Origin: DATHGT01 sp035317605
GTDB lineage: Bacteria; Methylomirabilota; Methylomirabilia; Rokubacteriales; CSP1-6
Assembly (NCBI GenBank): GCA_035317605.1
Contig: DATHGT010000213.1
Coordinates: 13,396-77,395 of the forward strand
Direction: 5' to 3'
Length of the DNA: 64,000 nucleotides
Positions within the stretch are counted from its first letter, which is position 1, and each line of letters begins with the position of its first letter. The position numbers and the translations under genes were made by a program. Under the pieces are notes generated by a model. That model saw only the letters and a program-made list of their open reading frames with translations. It had not been told where the DNA came from and did not search any database. This document shows positions 8,416 through 17,121 of this stretch, in pieces.

Positions 8416-9998
8416 CGCGGAGGATCGAGCCAGATCTTTCGCAGATCGAGATAGGGGTCGCCGAGCCCGTTGACCTCGATGCCGCGCACGTAGGGCTGAA
8501 AGAGCCGTTCGTAGGTGTGGTGCAGGAGCGGAATCAGCGGCGCGTCGTCGAGGATTAGCTCTTCGGCCCGCCGATACGCCTCCACCCGACGCTGGGGATC
8601 CGTCTCGCTCTGGGCCGAGGCCAGCAGCGCGTCGACCCGGGGATTCTCGTAGGCGAACAGGTTGCGCGCGCTCTTCGACTGAAAGAGCTTGGCCAGGAAG
8701 TTATCGGGATCCGGGACGTCGGCGTACCACGCGTACAGGAAGATCTGGAGCCGCCGCTCCGCGAGCATCTTGGAAAACAGGGGCCAGTCGGTGACGTAGG
8801 CCACCTCGACCTTGACGCCGATGGCGGCCAGCGCCCGGCGGATGTAATCCAGCTCGCGCACGACGGCGTCCGCACTGGCGCCCGACGTGATTTGAATCGT
8901 CGGGAGCCCCCGTCCGCCCGGATAGCCCGCTTGCGCCAGGAGCTCACGGGCGCGGGCGGGTCGATAGTCCGGCGCGTTCAGCTTCGGATTGAAGGCGAGA
9001 ATGCCGGGCGGCAGGATGCCCCGCGCCGCGGTGTACCGGCCGAGATGCACGTCGTGGACGAGGCCCTCGCGGTCGATCGCGTGCAAGAGGGCGAGCCGGA
9101 CGCGGCGGTCGTCCAGGGGCTTGCTGCGCGTGTTGAATCCGTAGAAGCGGAGGCTGCTCATCGGGCGCTTGACGTAGTTCCAGCGCCGATCCTGGATGAC
9201 GTCCACATATCCCTGACTCGGCGGCACGGTGTCCTCGAGCTGGCCCTTCTGGAACTCGTCGTAGGAGTTGTCCCAGCGGTCGCCGGGGAAGATGCGAAAG
9301 ACCAGCCGCGCCAGGCGGGGCCGGCCCCCGAAATAGGTCGGGTTGGCGTCGAGGACGATGTCGCGGTTCCGCTCCCACTTCACGAACTTGAAGGGACCGG
9401 TCCCCACCGGATTGCGCGCGAAGGCCTCCGGATCCTTGCTCACGACGTCCTTCGGCACCACCTTCGCGTGGCCGATGGCCACCACCGACACGAAGGGAAC
9501 GGTGGCTTCGGTCAGGCTGACCTGCACGGTGAACCGGTCGAGCGCTTTCAATCCCGAGACGGTCGCCGCCCGCCCTTCCCGGAACTCGCGGGCGCCCTGG
9601 ACGTTCAGGAAGAGGTCCGCCGCGCCCGACTTGACGGCAGGATCCAGGAGCCGAGTGAGCGAATAGACGACATCGTCGGCGGTCACCTCGCGTCCGTGGT
9701 GGAAGCGGACGCCCTTGCGCAGGGTGAACGTCCACGTCAGGCCGTCGCGGGAGGATTTCCAGAATTCCGCGAGCGCGGGCGCGATCATCAGCGTGGAGTC
9801 GAAGTGCACCAGACCGTCGAACAGCTGCTGGGTCACCGAGCGCCCGTAGACGTCGCCGATGCGGGCGGGGTCGAGTCCTTGAGGCTCGTGTCCGATGGGC
9901 CGGCGGTACGTGCCGCCCGGGGACTGGGAGAAGGCGGGGGTGACGCAGGCGACGACGAGAACGCAGGACGCGACGGCCGGGCCGACAGGGAAGCGCAC
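8412..9998 (-). CDS. ABC-type solute-binding protein, family 5 (peptide/nickel/opine type), no permease nearby
   Basis: 528 aa from the GTG at 9998. The N-terminus MRFPVGPAVASCVLVVAC is a short export signal; V-V-A-C18 fits a lipobox, with signal-peptidase-I cleavage after FSQ as the alternative. The body follows the DppA/OppA family: GLDPARIGDVYGRSVTQQLFDGL, TWTFTLRKGVRFHHG, ADDVVYSLTRLLDP, NPVGTGPFKF and a C-terminal DDAPLIPLLHH. An AGGGGAG lies almost directly before the GTG, closer than ideal, but no other start gives a plausible signal peptide. No dppBCDF-like genes are present. Its stop overlaps the kinase start, which suggests a sensory rather than a transport role. The ligand cannot be predicted. 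Confidence 0.85.
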   Translation of the reverse strand: MRFPVGPAVASCVLVVACVTPAFSQSPGGTYRRPIGHEPQGLDPARIGDVYGRSVTQQLFDGLVHFDSTLMIAPALAEFWKSSRDGLTWTFTLRKGVRFHHGREVTADDVVYSLTRLLDPAVKSGAADLFLNVQGAREFREGRAATVSGLKALDRFTVQVSLTEATVPFVSVVAIGHAKVVPKDVVSKDPEAFARNPVGTGPFKFVKWERNRDIVLDANPTYFGGRPRLARLVFRIFPGDRWDNSYDEFQKGQLEDTVPPSQGYVDVIQDRRWNYVKRPMSSLRFYGFNTRSKPLDDRRVRLALLHAIDREGLVHDVHLGRYTAARGILPPGILAFNPKLNAPDYRPARARELLAQAGYPGGRGLPTIQITSGASADAVVRELDYIRRALAAIGVKVEVAYVTDWPLFSKMLAERRLQIFLYAWYADVPDPDNFLAKLFQSKSARNLFAYENPRVDALLASAQSETDPQRRVEAYRRAEELILDDAPLIPLLHHTYERLFQPYVRGIEVNGLGDPYLDLRKIWLDPPR

Positions 9999-10048
9999 GC
10001 TCCCCTGTCCGGCCGGCCGACGCTGATTCGGCGAAGCGAGCGCGGGGT

Positions 10049-10180
10049 CTAGCTGGCCCCGCCGTCCGCGTTTCCGACGGCCTGGAAGAACTGCGTGGAC
10101 TCCGACGTCCCGGATTCGATGATGGGCGCCAGCATCAGGAATGAAACCACGATGAGGACTGCGGCGGCGATCCGTGCCAT
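10049..10180 (-). CDS. 43-aa single-pass membrane peptide
   Basis: A short frame: ATG at 10180, stop TAG at 10049-10051. The product begins MARIAAAVLIVVSFLML and ends QAVGNADGGAS. Residues 4-20 form one hydrophobic helix or uncleaved signal; the rest is a short polar tail. Support for a real gene: a strong GAGGGGAG ribosome-binding site 7 nt before the ATG, a -24/-12 promoter match about 70-85 bases upstream, and a position as first gene of the unit running into the solute-binding protein (51 nt downstream) and kinase. I do not recognise a family. It could be a small regulator of the kinase or binding protein, or a precursor of a secreted peptide. Confidence 0.6.
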   Translation of the reverse strand: MARIAAAVLIVVSFLMLAPIIESGTSESTQFFQAVGNADGGAS

Positions 10181-10212
10181 GACTCGTCTCCCCTCTATAG
10201 TTCAGACCCGCC

Positions 10213-10227
10213 TCAGGCCAGGCCTGA
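10213..10227 (-). repeat. inverted repeat in the leader of the 43-aa peptide gene
   Basis: TCAGGC-CAG-GCCTGA on the plus strand, a perfect 6-bp inverted repeat with 3-base centre. It lies between the predicted sigma-54 start site (about 10240) and the ribosome-binding site. It could be an operator or a small leader hairpin; nothing distinguishes these. Confidence 0.35.
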
Positions 10228-10250
10228 CTGACGTTCGGAGACGAGAACAG

Positions 10251-10266
10251 AGCAACTGCGCGGCCA
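10251..10266 (-). promoter_or_regulatory. putative sigma-54 (-24/-12) promoter
   Basis: Read on the minus strand the element is TGGCCGCGCAGTTGCT. It has the invariant GG, ten bases, then GC, and the full TTGCT of the -12 box (consensus TGGCAC-N5-TTGCW). The predicted start, about 12 bases after the GC, is near 10240, giving a 60-nt leader to the ATG at 10180. The sigma-54 response regulator encoded directly upstream is the obvious activator. Confidence 0.5.
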
Positions 10267-10563
10267 CATCGCGCCGTGCACAGACACGTACAAATTCGGA
10301 CGATTTTCACGAGGGCGGCGGCCCACCAGGAGCGCGGCGACGACCGGAACCTGTGCAGCGTCGGGGCGGGCGAGACGTCACGGGCGGCCAACCTTCCGTG
10401 ACCACGTTCGTTTCGGGTTCTTGCACCACTTTGGTTCAATGTGTGTCTTCCCGCACCACCTGGCCACACTCCCCGGCCTTCTGCGAAGGCCGCGCCCTCG
10501 GCGCGCGGGCGAGCTTAGACGGGTTCGACGGCGTCCGCAAGCGCCGGCGGGCGCCCGCGCGTC

Positions 10564-11982
10564 TCAGTCGTCGGCGCGGTTGCCGAGGTCCCAGCGGGTG
10601 AGCATGGTCTTGAGCGAGTTTCGATGGATGCCGAGGATGCGGGCGGCCTCGCTGCGATTCCAGCGGACGCGCTCGAGCACCCGCATGACGATCTGCTTCT
10701 CGAACTCCTCGGTGGCCTGTCGGAGCGGCAGGGTCTCGGCCTGGCGCAGGCGCACCGCGCTGTCGGGGAGGAGCACGTCGAGGGGCAGGTCGTTGACACC
10801 GATCACCGGCGCCTCCGCCAGGCCCACCAGACGCTCGATGATGTTCTGCAGCTCCCGCACGTTGCCGGGCCAGGGGTATTCGCGGAGCACGGTCATCGCT
10901 TCCGGCGACAGCCCGTCGACGTGCTTGTTCATCTCGGCGTTGTAGCGGCGGATGAAGTGCTCGACGAGCAGGGGGACGTCGTCGCGCCGGTCGCGCAAGG
11001 GGGGCACGGAGATCGGCATCACGTTGAGCCGGTAGTAGAGGTCCTCCCGAAAGGCGTGGGTGGCCACCGCGTGCTTGAGGTCGGCGTTGGTGGCGGCGAT
11101 GATGCGCACGTCGATGCGGATCGTCCGCGTCCCCCCCACCCGCTCGATCTCCCGCTCCTGGAGCACGCGCAGGAGCTTGCTCTGCAGCTCGGCCTTGAGG
11201 GTGCCGATCTCGTCGAGGAAGAGTGTCCCGCCCTGGGCCATCTCGAGCTTGCCGAGCTTGCGCTGGAACGCCCCCGTGAACGAGCCCTTCTCGTGCCCGA
11301 ACAGCTCCGACTCCAGCAGCGTTTCCGAGAGCGCGGCGGGGTTCACGGGCACGAACGGCTTGTCGCGGCGCGGGCTCTGCCGGTGGATGGCCCGCGCCAC
11401 CAGCTCCTTGCCGGTTCCGCTCTCGCCGGTGATGAGCACGGTGGTCGCGTTGCGGGCCACCTGCGCGATCAGGCGGAAGAGCTTCTGCATCTCCGGGTGG
11501 TTGCCCACGATCTCGCCGAAGTCGTGGCGCCGGGCCAGCTCGGACCGGAGGAACACCACCTCGCGCTCGAGCGAGCGCCGCTCCAGGGCCCGGCGCACCA
11601 CGGACAGGAGGTCGTCTTCCTCGAAGGGCTTGGTGACGTAGTCGAAGGCGCCGAGCTTCATGGCGGCCACCGCCGTGCGCACGGTCTTGACCGCGGTGAC
11701 CAGGATGACTTCCACCTGCTCATCGAGCGCCTTGATCCGCTCGAGCACCTCGATCCCGTCCATCTCGGGCAGGCGGATGTCGAGCAGGACCAGGTCGACC
11801 TCGCTCGTGCGCACGATCTCGATCGCCTGGCGGCCGTCGCCGGCCTCGACCAGCTCGTATCGTTCCTCGAGGATCAGCCGGAACGACTCCCGGATGCCGG
11901 GATCGTCGTCGACGATCAGGATCACCGGGCGCAGGGGGGCCAGCGGCCCCGTCCCGTCACCGGCCCGCAAATCGCGCGACAT
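10564..11982 (-). CDS. sigma-54-dependent response regulator, NtrC family
   Basis: 472 aa. Receiver at residues 20-135 with acidic pair DDD and phospho-acceptor Asp68 (LVLLDIRLPEMDG). AAA+ domain at about 160-390 with Walker A GESGTGKE, loop 1 ESELFGHEKGSFTGAF (GSFTGA in place of GAFTGA), Walker B GGTLFLDEIGT and arginine fingers in the FREDLYYRL region. A Fis-type helix-turn-helix closes it (NRSEAARILGIHRNSLKTML). It activates sigma-54 promoters when phosphorylated. It is encoded upstream of, and on the same strand as, the small-peptide/binding-protein/kinase unit, whose promoter has a -24/-12 match, so that unit is the expected target. The ATG at 11982 has only a weak ribosome-binding site. 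Confidence 0.92.
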   Translation of the reverse strand: MSRDLRAGDGTGPLAPLRPVILIVDDDPGIRESFRLILEERYELVEAGDGRQAIEIVRTSEVDLVLLDIRLPEMDGIEVLERIKALDEQVEVILVTAVKTVRTAVAAMKLGAFDYVTKPFEEDDLLSVVRRALERRSLEREVVFLRSELARRHDFGEIVGNHPEMQKLFRLIAQVARNATTVLITGESGTGKELVARAIHRQSPRRDKPFVPVNPAALSETLLESELFGHEKGSFTGAFQRKLGKLEMAQGGTLFLDEIGTLKAELQSKLLRVLQEREIERVGGTRTIRIDVRIIAATNADLKHAVATHAFREDLYYRLNVMPISVPPLRDRRDDVPLLVEHFIRRYNAEMNKHVDGLSPEAMTVLREYPWPGNVRELQNIIERLVGLAEAPVIGVNDLPLDVLLPDSAVRLRQAETLPLRQATEEFEKQIVMRVLERVRWNRSEAARILGIHRNSLKTMLTRWDLGNRADD

Positions 11983-12118
11983 GATGGCAGGACTCTACCG
12001 TTCGGGCGCGGCCACGCGCAACCCACCCGCCGGGGCGGCTCGTCGTCGGGTGGCCGGGCCGCACCGTATCGGATCCGTGACATTGACGCGCCGCCTCGCC
12101 GCCACCGAAGATCGACGT

Positions 12119-13630
12119 GTGCTGGCCCGGGTGCTGTCCGCCGCGTTGCTCGGTGTCGAGGCCGTCCTCGTGCGCGTGGAGGTCGACGTCGCCAGCGGCC
12201 TGCCCGCGTTCACCACGGTCGGACTGCCCGATTCCGCCGTTCGCGAGAGCCGCGAGCGCGTGCGGACGGCCATCCGCAACGCGGGGTTCGGCTTCCCGTC
12301 GGATCGAATCACCGTCAACCTGTCGCCCGCGGATCTGCGCAAGGAGGGCGCGTCATTCGATCTGCCGATCGCCCTGGGCATCCTGGCCGCGACCGGATCG
12401 CTCAAGCCTTACGACGAGCCGTTCGCGGTGGTCGGCGAGCTGGCGCTCGACGGTCAGATCCAGCCCGTGCGGGGGACGCTCGCGGTCACCCTGGCCTGCC
12501 GCAAGCGCGGAATCCGCACGCTGCTCGTCCCGGCCGCCAATCGCGCCGAGGCGGCGGCCGTCGAGGGGGTGCGCGCGATCGGGGCCTTCACGCTCGGCGA
12601 AGCCGTCGGCCTGCTCAACGGCGATCTCCACGAGGCGCCGCCGGAGGCCCCCCCCGCCCCCGAGCCAGCAGTCGACGAGATCGACTTCCTCGACGTGCGC
12701 GGTCAGCTCCACGCCAAGCGTGCGCTGGAGATCGCGGCGGCCGGCGCCCACAACCTACTTTTGGTGGGTCCGCCCGGCAGCGGCAAGACCATGCTGGCGC
12801 GCCGGCTCACCACGATCCTGCCCGCGCTCACCGCGGACGAGGCGATCGAGGTGTCGACGATCTGGAGCGTGGCGGGACTGCTGCCGGGCGGCGCTGCCCT
12901 CGTCCGCCACCGGCCGTTTCGGGCGCCTCATCACACGATCTCCGCGCCGGGTCTCGTGGGCGGGGGCGGGCCTCCGCATCCGGGCGAGGTGACGTTCGCC
13001 CACCTGGGCGTGCTCTTCCTCGACGAGCTGCCGGAATTCCCGCAGCACGTGCTCGAATCGCTGCGCCAGCCGCTGGAGGACGGGCGGGTGACGATCGCCC
13101 GCGCGAGCGGCGTCGGGGACTTTCCCGCGCGGTTCCAGCTCGTGGGCGCCGCCAACCCGTGCCGGCGGGGCTGCGCTTCGCTGGACCTCTGCGTGTGCAC
13201 GGCGGCCGAGCGCAGCCGTTATCTCGGGCGGCTCTCGCGTCCACTGCTCGACCGGATCGATCTGCACGTGGAGCTGCCGGCGCTGTCTCACGCCGAACTC
13301 GGCGCGTCGTCGGGGGAATCGTCCGCGGCCGTCCGAGGGCGCGTGCACGCGGCCCGCGAGCGTCAGCGAGCGCGCTTACGCGGTCTGAAGATTCGCGTGA
13401 ACGCCGAGCTGAACGCCCGCCAGATCCGGCGCTTCTGCTCGGTCCCCATCGAGGCCGAGCGGCTGCTCGCCGCCGCCATGACCCGGCTCGGGCTTTCCGC
13501 GCGCGGCCACGATCGCGTCCTCAAAGTCGCGCGCACGATCGCGGACCTGGAAGGCGCTGACGGGATCAACACCGAGCACTGCGCCGAGGCCCTCCAGTAT
13601 CGTGGCCTCGACCGTCGCTGGCGGGCCTAG
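12119..13630 (+). CDS. comM: YifB/ComM family Mg-chelatase-like AAA+ ATPase
   Basis: 503 aa from the GTG at 12119, which gives the usual start for the family (VLARVLSAALLG) and usual length near 505; an in-frame GTG at 12077 would add 14 residues. Residues 1-170 are the ChlI-like domain (VDVASGLPAFTTVGLPDSAVRESRERV), then the AAA+ core with Walker A GPPGSGKTML and Walker B VLFLDELPEF, and the C-terminal Mg-chelatase domain with a cysteine cluster (NPCRRGCASLDLCVCT). In Haemophilus and Vibrio, ComM is a branch-migration helicase for DNA taken up by transformation. Uptake uses type IV pili, which are encoded 9 kb away. It ends tail to tail with the next gene, stops overlapping in CTAG. Confidence 0.9.
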   Translation: MLARVLSAALLGVEAVLVRVEVDVASGLPAFTTVGLPDSAVRESRERVRTAIRNAGFGFPSDRITVNLSPADLRKEGASFDLPIALGILAATGSLKPYDEPFAVVGELALDGQIQPVRGTLAVTLACRKRGIRTLLVPAANRAEAAAVEGVRAIGAFTLGEAVGLLNGDLHEAPPEAPPAPEPAVDEIDFLDVRGQLHAKRALEIAAAGAHNLLLVGPPGSGKTMLARRLTTILPALTADEAIEVSTIWSVAGLLPGGAALVRHRPFRAPHHTISAPGLVGGGGPPHPGEVTFAHLGVLFLDELPEFPQHVLESLRQPLEDGRVTIARASGVGDFPARFQLVGAANPCRRGCASLDLCVCTAAERSRYLGRLSRPLLDRIDLHVELPALSHAELGASSGESSAAVRGRVHAARERQRARLRGLKIRVNAELNARQIRRFCSVPIEAERLLAAAMTRLGLSARGHDRVLKVARTIADLEGADGINTEHCAEALQYRGLDRRWRA

Positions 13631-14313
13631 AGCTTTCCCTTCGGAGGAATGTTGGTGTACGTGACGGTGCCGTCCGGCGACTCGACGCGATACGTGTACT
13701 GTGGCGGCTCGGGGGCTGGCGAGGCGGCGACGGCCGGCGCGGGGGCGAAGAGACCCAGGATCCGCGTGACGTAGTCGCGGGTCTCCCGGAACGGCGGGAT
13801 GCCCCCGTGGTTCGCCACCGCCTGCTCGCCAGCGTTGTAGGCGGCGAGCGCGAGCTTCAGATCGCTGCCGAAGCGATCGATCAGGCCGCGCAGGTGGCGC
13901 ACGCCGCCGTCGATGTTCTCTCGCGGATCGAACGAGTTGCGGACGCCGAGCATCGAGGCCGTGCCCGGCATGAGCTGCATCAATCCCCTGGCGCCCTTCG
14001 GAGACACCGCGCGCGAGTTGAATCCGGACTCGACGCGGATGACGGCCTTGATCAAGGCCTCCTCCACGCCGTAACGCTCGGCGGCTTCCCGGATCTCCCG
14101 AGCGTAGGGGGCCAGGTCAGGCAGGGGCAGCTGGAGCCACCCGCGCTCGGTGCCCGAGGTGAAGCCCATCCGCTGATACTGGGGATCCGTGGGGGTATTC
14201 GTGAAGTGGACGGTCCCGTCGGTCTCGACGAAACGGAAGGTCTCGGCGCCGGCGGGGACGGCGAGCAGCACGAGGACGGCCACGGTGACCAGGACGGAAT
14301 GAGCGCGCGTCAC
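13627..14313 (-). CDS. lytic transglycosylase (SLT family) with two flanking DUF4124-like strands
   Basis: 228 aa, starting at a GTG with a signal peptide (residues 1-23, ending AGA). The catalytic domain spans about 70-185: Glu of VESGFNSRAVSP, the GLMQLMPGTA motif and AYNAGE are those of family-1 soluble transglycosylases that cut peptidoglycan. A short segment before it (FRFVETDGTVHFTNTP) and one at the extreme C-terminus (YTYRVESPDGTVTYTNIPP) are copies of the same DUF4124-like beta motif, so the enzyme is bracketed by a duplicated module. It follows lon on the same strand but about 30 nt away and probably has its own transcript. A role in opening the wall for the pilus is possible but not shown. 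Confidence 0.88.
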   Translation of the reverse strand: MTRAHSVLVTVAVLVLLAVPAGAETFRFVETDGTVHFTNTPTDPQYQRMGFTSGTERGWLQLPLPDLAPYAREIREAAERYGVEEALIKAVIRVESGFNSRAVSPKGARGLMQLMPGTASMLGVRNSFDPRENIDGGVRHLRGLIDRFGSDLKLALAAYNAGEQAVANHGGIPPFRETRDYVTRILGLFAPAPAVAASPAPEPPQYTYRVESPDGTVTYTNIPPKGKL

Positions 14314-14346
14314 CCGGCTATCTTACCGAATCCCGCCGGCCCCCTG

Positions 14347-16713
14347 TCAAGCCAGGGCTCGAACGCTGGCCGACTCCTCCAGAGCCAGATTCACCGCCTC
14401 GAACGCCGATTCGACGAGATGGAAGGTCATCGCGTCGCGGACCTCCCGCGGCACGTCCTCCAGCAAATTCCGTTCGTTACGCCGCGGCAGGACGACGGTC
14501 CGCACCCCGGCCCGGTGGGCGGCCAGGACCTTCTCCTTGATGCCGCCGACCGGCAGCACCCGGCCCGAAAGGCTGACCTCACCGGTCATGGCGAGCCCCG
14601 CGCGCACGCGGCGGCCGGTCAAGAGCGACACCAGCGCCGTGGTCAGCGTGATGCCCGCCGAAGGCCCATCCTTGGGGATCGCGCCCGCCGGAATGTGGAC
14701 GTGGAGGTCGGCGGTCTCCCAGAAGCTCGCGGAGATGCCGAGCTCGGGGGCATGCGACCGCACCCACGACAGCGCCGCCTGGGCGGATTCCTTCATGACG
14801 TCGCCGAGCTGACCGGTGAGCGTGAGGGTCCGCGCGCCCTTCATGCGCGCCACCTCGATCAGCAGGATGTCGCCGCCGGCCGGGGTCCACGCCAACCCGA
14901 TCGCCACCCCGGCCACGCGCGTCCGCTCTTCCAGCTCCTCGTACTCGAAACGCGGCACCCCGAGAAACGCGGTGACGATGTCGGGGGTGACGACCACCGG
15001 CTGCGTGCGGCCCTCGGCCCGCCGGCGCGTGATCTTCCGGCACACGCTGGCGATCTCGCGCTCGAGGTTGCGGACTCCGGCCTCGCGCGTGTACCCGCGC
15101 GCGAGCAACCGGAGGGACTCCGGAACGAAGCTCACGTCCGCGGCGGGATCGAGCCCGTGCTCGCGCGCCTGCTTCGGGATGAGGTGCGTCTGCGCGATCT
15201 TGACCTTCTCTTCCTCGGTGTATCCGGCGAGCGGGATCACTTCCATCCGGTCGCGTAGCGGAGCCGGCACGGTGTCGATCACGTTGGCCGTGGTGATGAA
15301 CAGCACCCGCGAGAGATCGAAGGCGACGTCGAGATAGTGATCGCGAAACGTCCCGTTCTGCTCGGGGTCGAGGACTTCGAGCAGGGCCGAGGCGGGGTCG
15401 CCGCGGAAGTCCATGCCCAGCTTGTCGATCTCGTCGAGCATGAACACCGGATTCTTGGTGCCGGCCCGCCGCAGGCCCTGGAGGACCTGTCCGGGCAGCG
15501 CGCCGATGTACGTCCGACGGTGACCGCGGACTTCGGCCTCGTCGCGCATGCCTCCGAGGGACAACCGGTGGAACTTCCGCCCGAGGGCGCGCGCCACCGA
15601 CCGGCCGAGCGACGTCTTGCCGACGCCGGGCGGACCGACGAAGCACAGGATCGGGTCCTTGCCCGCCGGCCGCATCTTCTTCACGGCCAGGTACTCCAGG
15701 ATCCGCTCCTTGATCTTGTCCAGGCCCTCGTGATCCTCGTCGAGGATCTTGGCCGCCGCCTCGATGTCGGTGTTGTCGGTGGTCTCCTGCGTCCACGGCA
15801 TGGAGACGAGCCAGTCGATGTAGGTCCGGGCCACCGTGTACTCGGCGGCGGCCGGCGGCATCTTGGCGAGCCGATCGAGCTCGCGCCGCGCCTCCTTCTG
15901 CGCCTCCTCGGTCATGCCCGCGGCCTCGATCTTCTCCCGGAGCGCGTCGATCTCCTGGGTGCGCTCGTCGGCCTCCCCCAGCTCCTTCTGAATGGCCTTG
16001 AGCTGTTCGCGCAAGTAGTACTCGCGCTGGGTCTTGGACATCTCGGACTGGACCTCGGACTGGATCTTCGAGCCGAGCTCGAGAACCTTGGCCTCCTTGC
16101 CGAGGGCTTCGATCAGCTTCCCGAGTCGCGGCTTGACGGCCACCGTTTGCAGCAGTTCCTGCTTGAGCGGGAGCGGCAGCGTCGGCAACGAGGCCGCGAT
16201 CAGATCGGCGACCTGCCCCGGCGCTTCGGTCCCCGACACCACGCTCGCCAGCTCGCCCGGAAGCGTCGGCGACAGCGCCACGATTTGCTGGAAGAGCGAC
16301 GCCGCGCTGCGGGTGAGGGCCTGGGCCTCGACGTCCTGGTCCTCCTCCTCGACCAGGCTTTCCACACGCGCGCGCAGGTACGGAGTCGTCTCGATCACCT
16401 CGACGATCCGGAACCGGCCGAGTCCCTGCACGACCAGACGGAGCGTGCCGTCCGGCTGCTTGAGGACTTTGTGGATCAGGCTGAGGGTGCCGATCCCGTG
16501 CAGGCCGTCGGCATCGGGCGCGTCTTCCGACGGGTCCTTCTGCATGACGGCGCCGACCAGGCGGCCGCCCTGCGTCGCGTCTTCGATCAGGCGCACCGAC
16601 GAGGTGCGCCCCGCGGCGAGCGGAACGACGGCGTGCGGAAAGACCACCGCGGATCGCAGTGGGAGAATGCCGAGGATATCGGGGAGTACGCGCGGATCGC
16701 GTTGTTCAGCCAT
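14347..16713 (-). CDS. lon: ATP-dependent protease La (Lon)
   Basis: 788 aa, normal for LonA. N-terminal substrate domain (ILPLRSAVVFPHAVVPL), coiled helix region, AAA+ module with Walker A GPPGVGKTS and Walker B VFMLDEIDK, and C-terminal protease with catalytic dyad Ser685 (PKDGPSAG) and Lys726 (GGIKEK). It degrades misfolded and regulatory proteins in the cytoplasm. It is the last gene of the hsp20-dnaK-dnaJ-hspR-lon unit, 21 nt after hspR. In Streptomyces lon belongs to the HspR regulon (established knowledge), so linkage of hspR and lon here supports the same control. Confidence 0.97.
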   Translation of the reverse strand: MAEQRDPRVLPDILGILPLRSAVVFPHAVVPLAAGRTSSVRLIEDATQGGRLVGAVMQKDPSEDAPDADGLHGIGTLSLIHKVLKQPDGTLRLVVQGLGRFRIVEVIETTPYLRARVESLVEEEDQDVEAQALTRSAASLFQQIVALSPTLPGELASVVSGTEAPGQVADLIAASLPTLPLPLKQELLQTVAVKPRLGKLIEALGKEAKVLELGSKIQSEVQSEMSKTQREYYLREQLKAIQKELGEADERTQEIDALREKIEAAGMTEEAQKEARRELDRLAKMPPAAAEYTVARTYIDWLVSMPWTQETTDNTDIEAAAKILDEDHEGLDKIKERILEYLAVKKMRPAGKDPILCFVGPPGVGKTSLGRSVARALGRKFHRLSLGGMRDEAEVRGHRRTYIGALPGQVLQGLRRAGTKNPVFMLDEIDKLGMDFRGDPASALLEVLDPEQNGTFRDHYLDVAFDLSRVLFITTANVIDTVPAPLRDRMEVIPLAGYTEEEKVKIAQTHLIPKQAREHGLDPAADVSFVPESLRLLARGYTREAGVRNLEREIASVCRKITRRRAEGRTQPVVVTPDIVTAFLGVPRFEYEELEERTRVAGVAIGLAWTPAGGDILLIEVARMKGARTLTLTGQLGDVMKESAQAALSWVRSHAPELGISASFWETADLHVHIPAGAIPKDGPSAGITLTTALVSLLTGRRVRAGLAMTGEVSLSGRVLPVGGIKEKVLAAHRAGVRTVVLPRRNERNLLEDVPREVRDAMTFHLVESAFEAVNLALEESASVRALA

Positions 16714-16734
16714 GGACTCGCGCCACCTGCTTTC

Positions 16735-17121
16735 TCAGTACAGATCGACGGGCTGGAGCTGACCGGCGGCGGCCTTCACCAAAGCCTCCCCCGGCGCTCG
16801 GCCCTCGAGATCCTGCATCGCCACCCCGCTCTCGCGGAGATACGCGAGCAGATCCTCGATCTGTCTCTGCATGTCGACCATTCGACGTCGCATCCTTGTG
16901 ATGATCTCGACGCCGGCCAGATTCACCCCGAGGTCGCGGGTGAGCCGGAGCAAGCGGGCCAGCTCTTCCACGTCCTCCGCGGAATACATCCGGGTGCGCC
17001 CTTCGGTGCGACTGGGCCGCAGCAGTCCCTTCTTCTCGTAGAAGCGCAGCGTCTGAGGGTGCACGCCGACCATCTGGGCCACGACCCCGATCATGTAGAG
17101 CGGTTTGCCCCGATCGGTCAT
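16735..17121 (-). CDS. hspR: HspR-type MerR family heat-shock repressor
   Basis: 128 aa. The N-terminus PLYMIGVVAQMVGVHPQTLR is diagnostic for HspR, followed by the MerR winged helix (FYEKKGLLRPSRTEGRTRMYS) and a C-terminal coiled coil (RMRRRMVDMQRQIEDLLAYL). HspR represses the dnaK operon and uses DnaK as co-repressor in actinobacteria and some other phyla. Its ATG overlaps the dnaJ-like stop (ATGA at 17118-17121). Autoregulation of the whole operon is expected. The upstream promoter region shows a different palindrome from the published HAIR consensus (CTTGAGT-N7-ACTCAAG), so the operator here may have diverged. Confidence 0.93.
   Translation of the reverse strand: MTDRGKPLYMIGVVAQMVGVHPQTLRFYEKKGLLRPSRTEGRTRMYSAEDVEELARLLRLTRDLGVNLAGVEIITRMRRRMVDMQRQIEDLLAYLRESGVAMQDLEGRAPGEALVKAAAGQLQPVDLY

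Larger units (their letters stand above)
10181..10563. other. regulatory gap between response-regulator gene and small-peptide operon
   Basis: About 380 bases without a convincing gene beyond the promoter and inverted repeat listed separately. The part from about 10330 to 10500 would be the place for enhancer sites of the upstream-encoded sigma-54 activator; I could not identify a clear repeated operator by eye. Confidence 0.4.

Noticed and set aside
2298..8454. Very long antisense frames opposite the three kinase genes (over 600 and 880 codons)
   Set aside because: They are by-products of high GC content at third codon positions; their products are His/Arg/Gly-rich and have no domains, while the sense frames are clear kinases.
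10400..10470. Second sigma-54 box in the gap before the small-peptide gene
   Set aside because: A TGG...TGC match on the minus strand has only nine bases between GG and GC, one too few.
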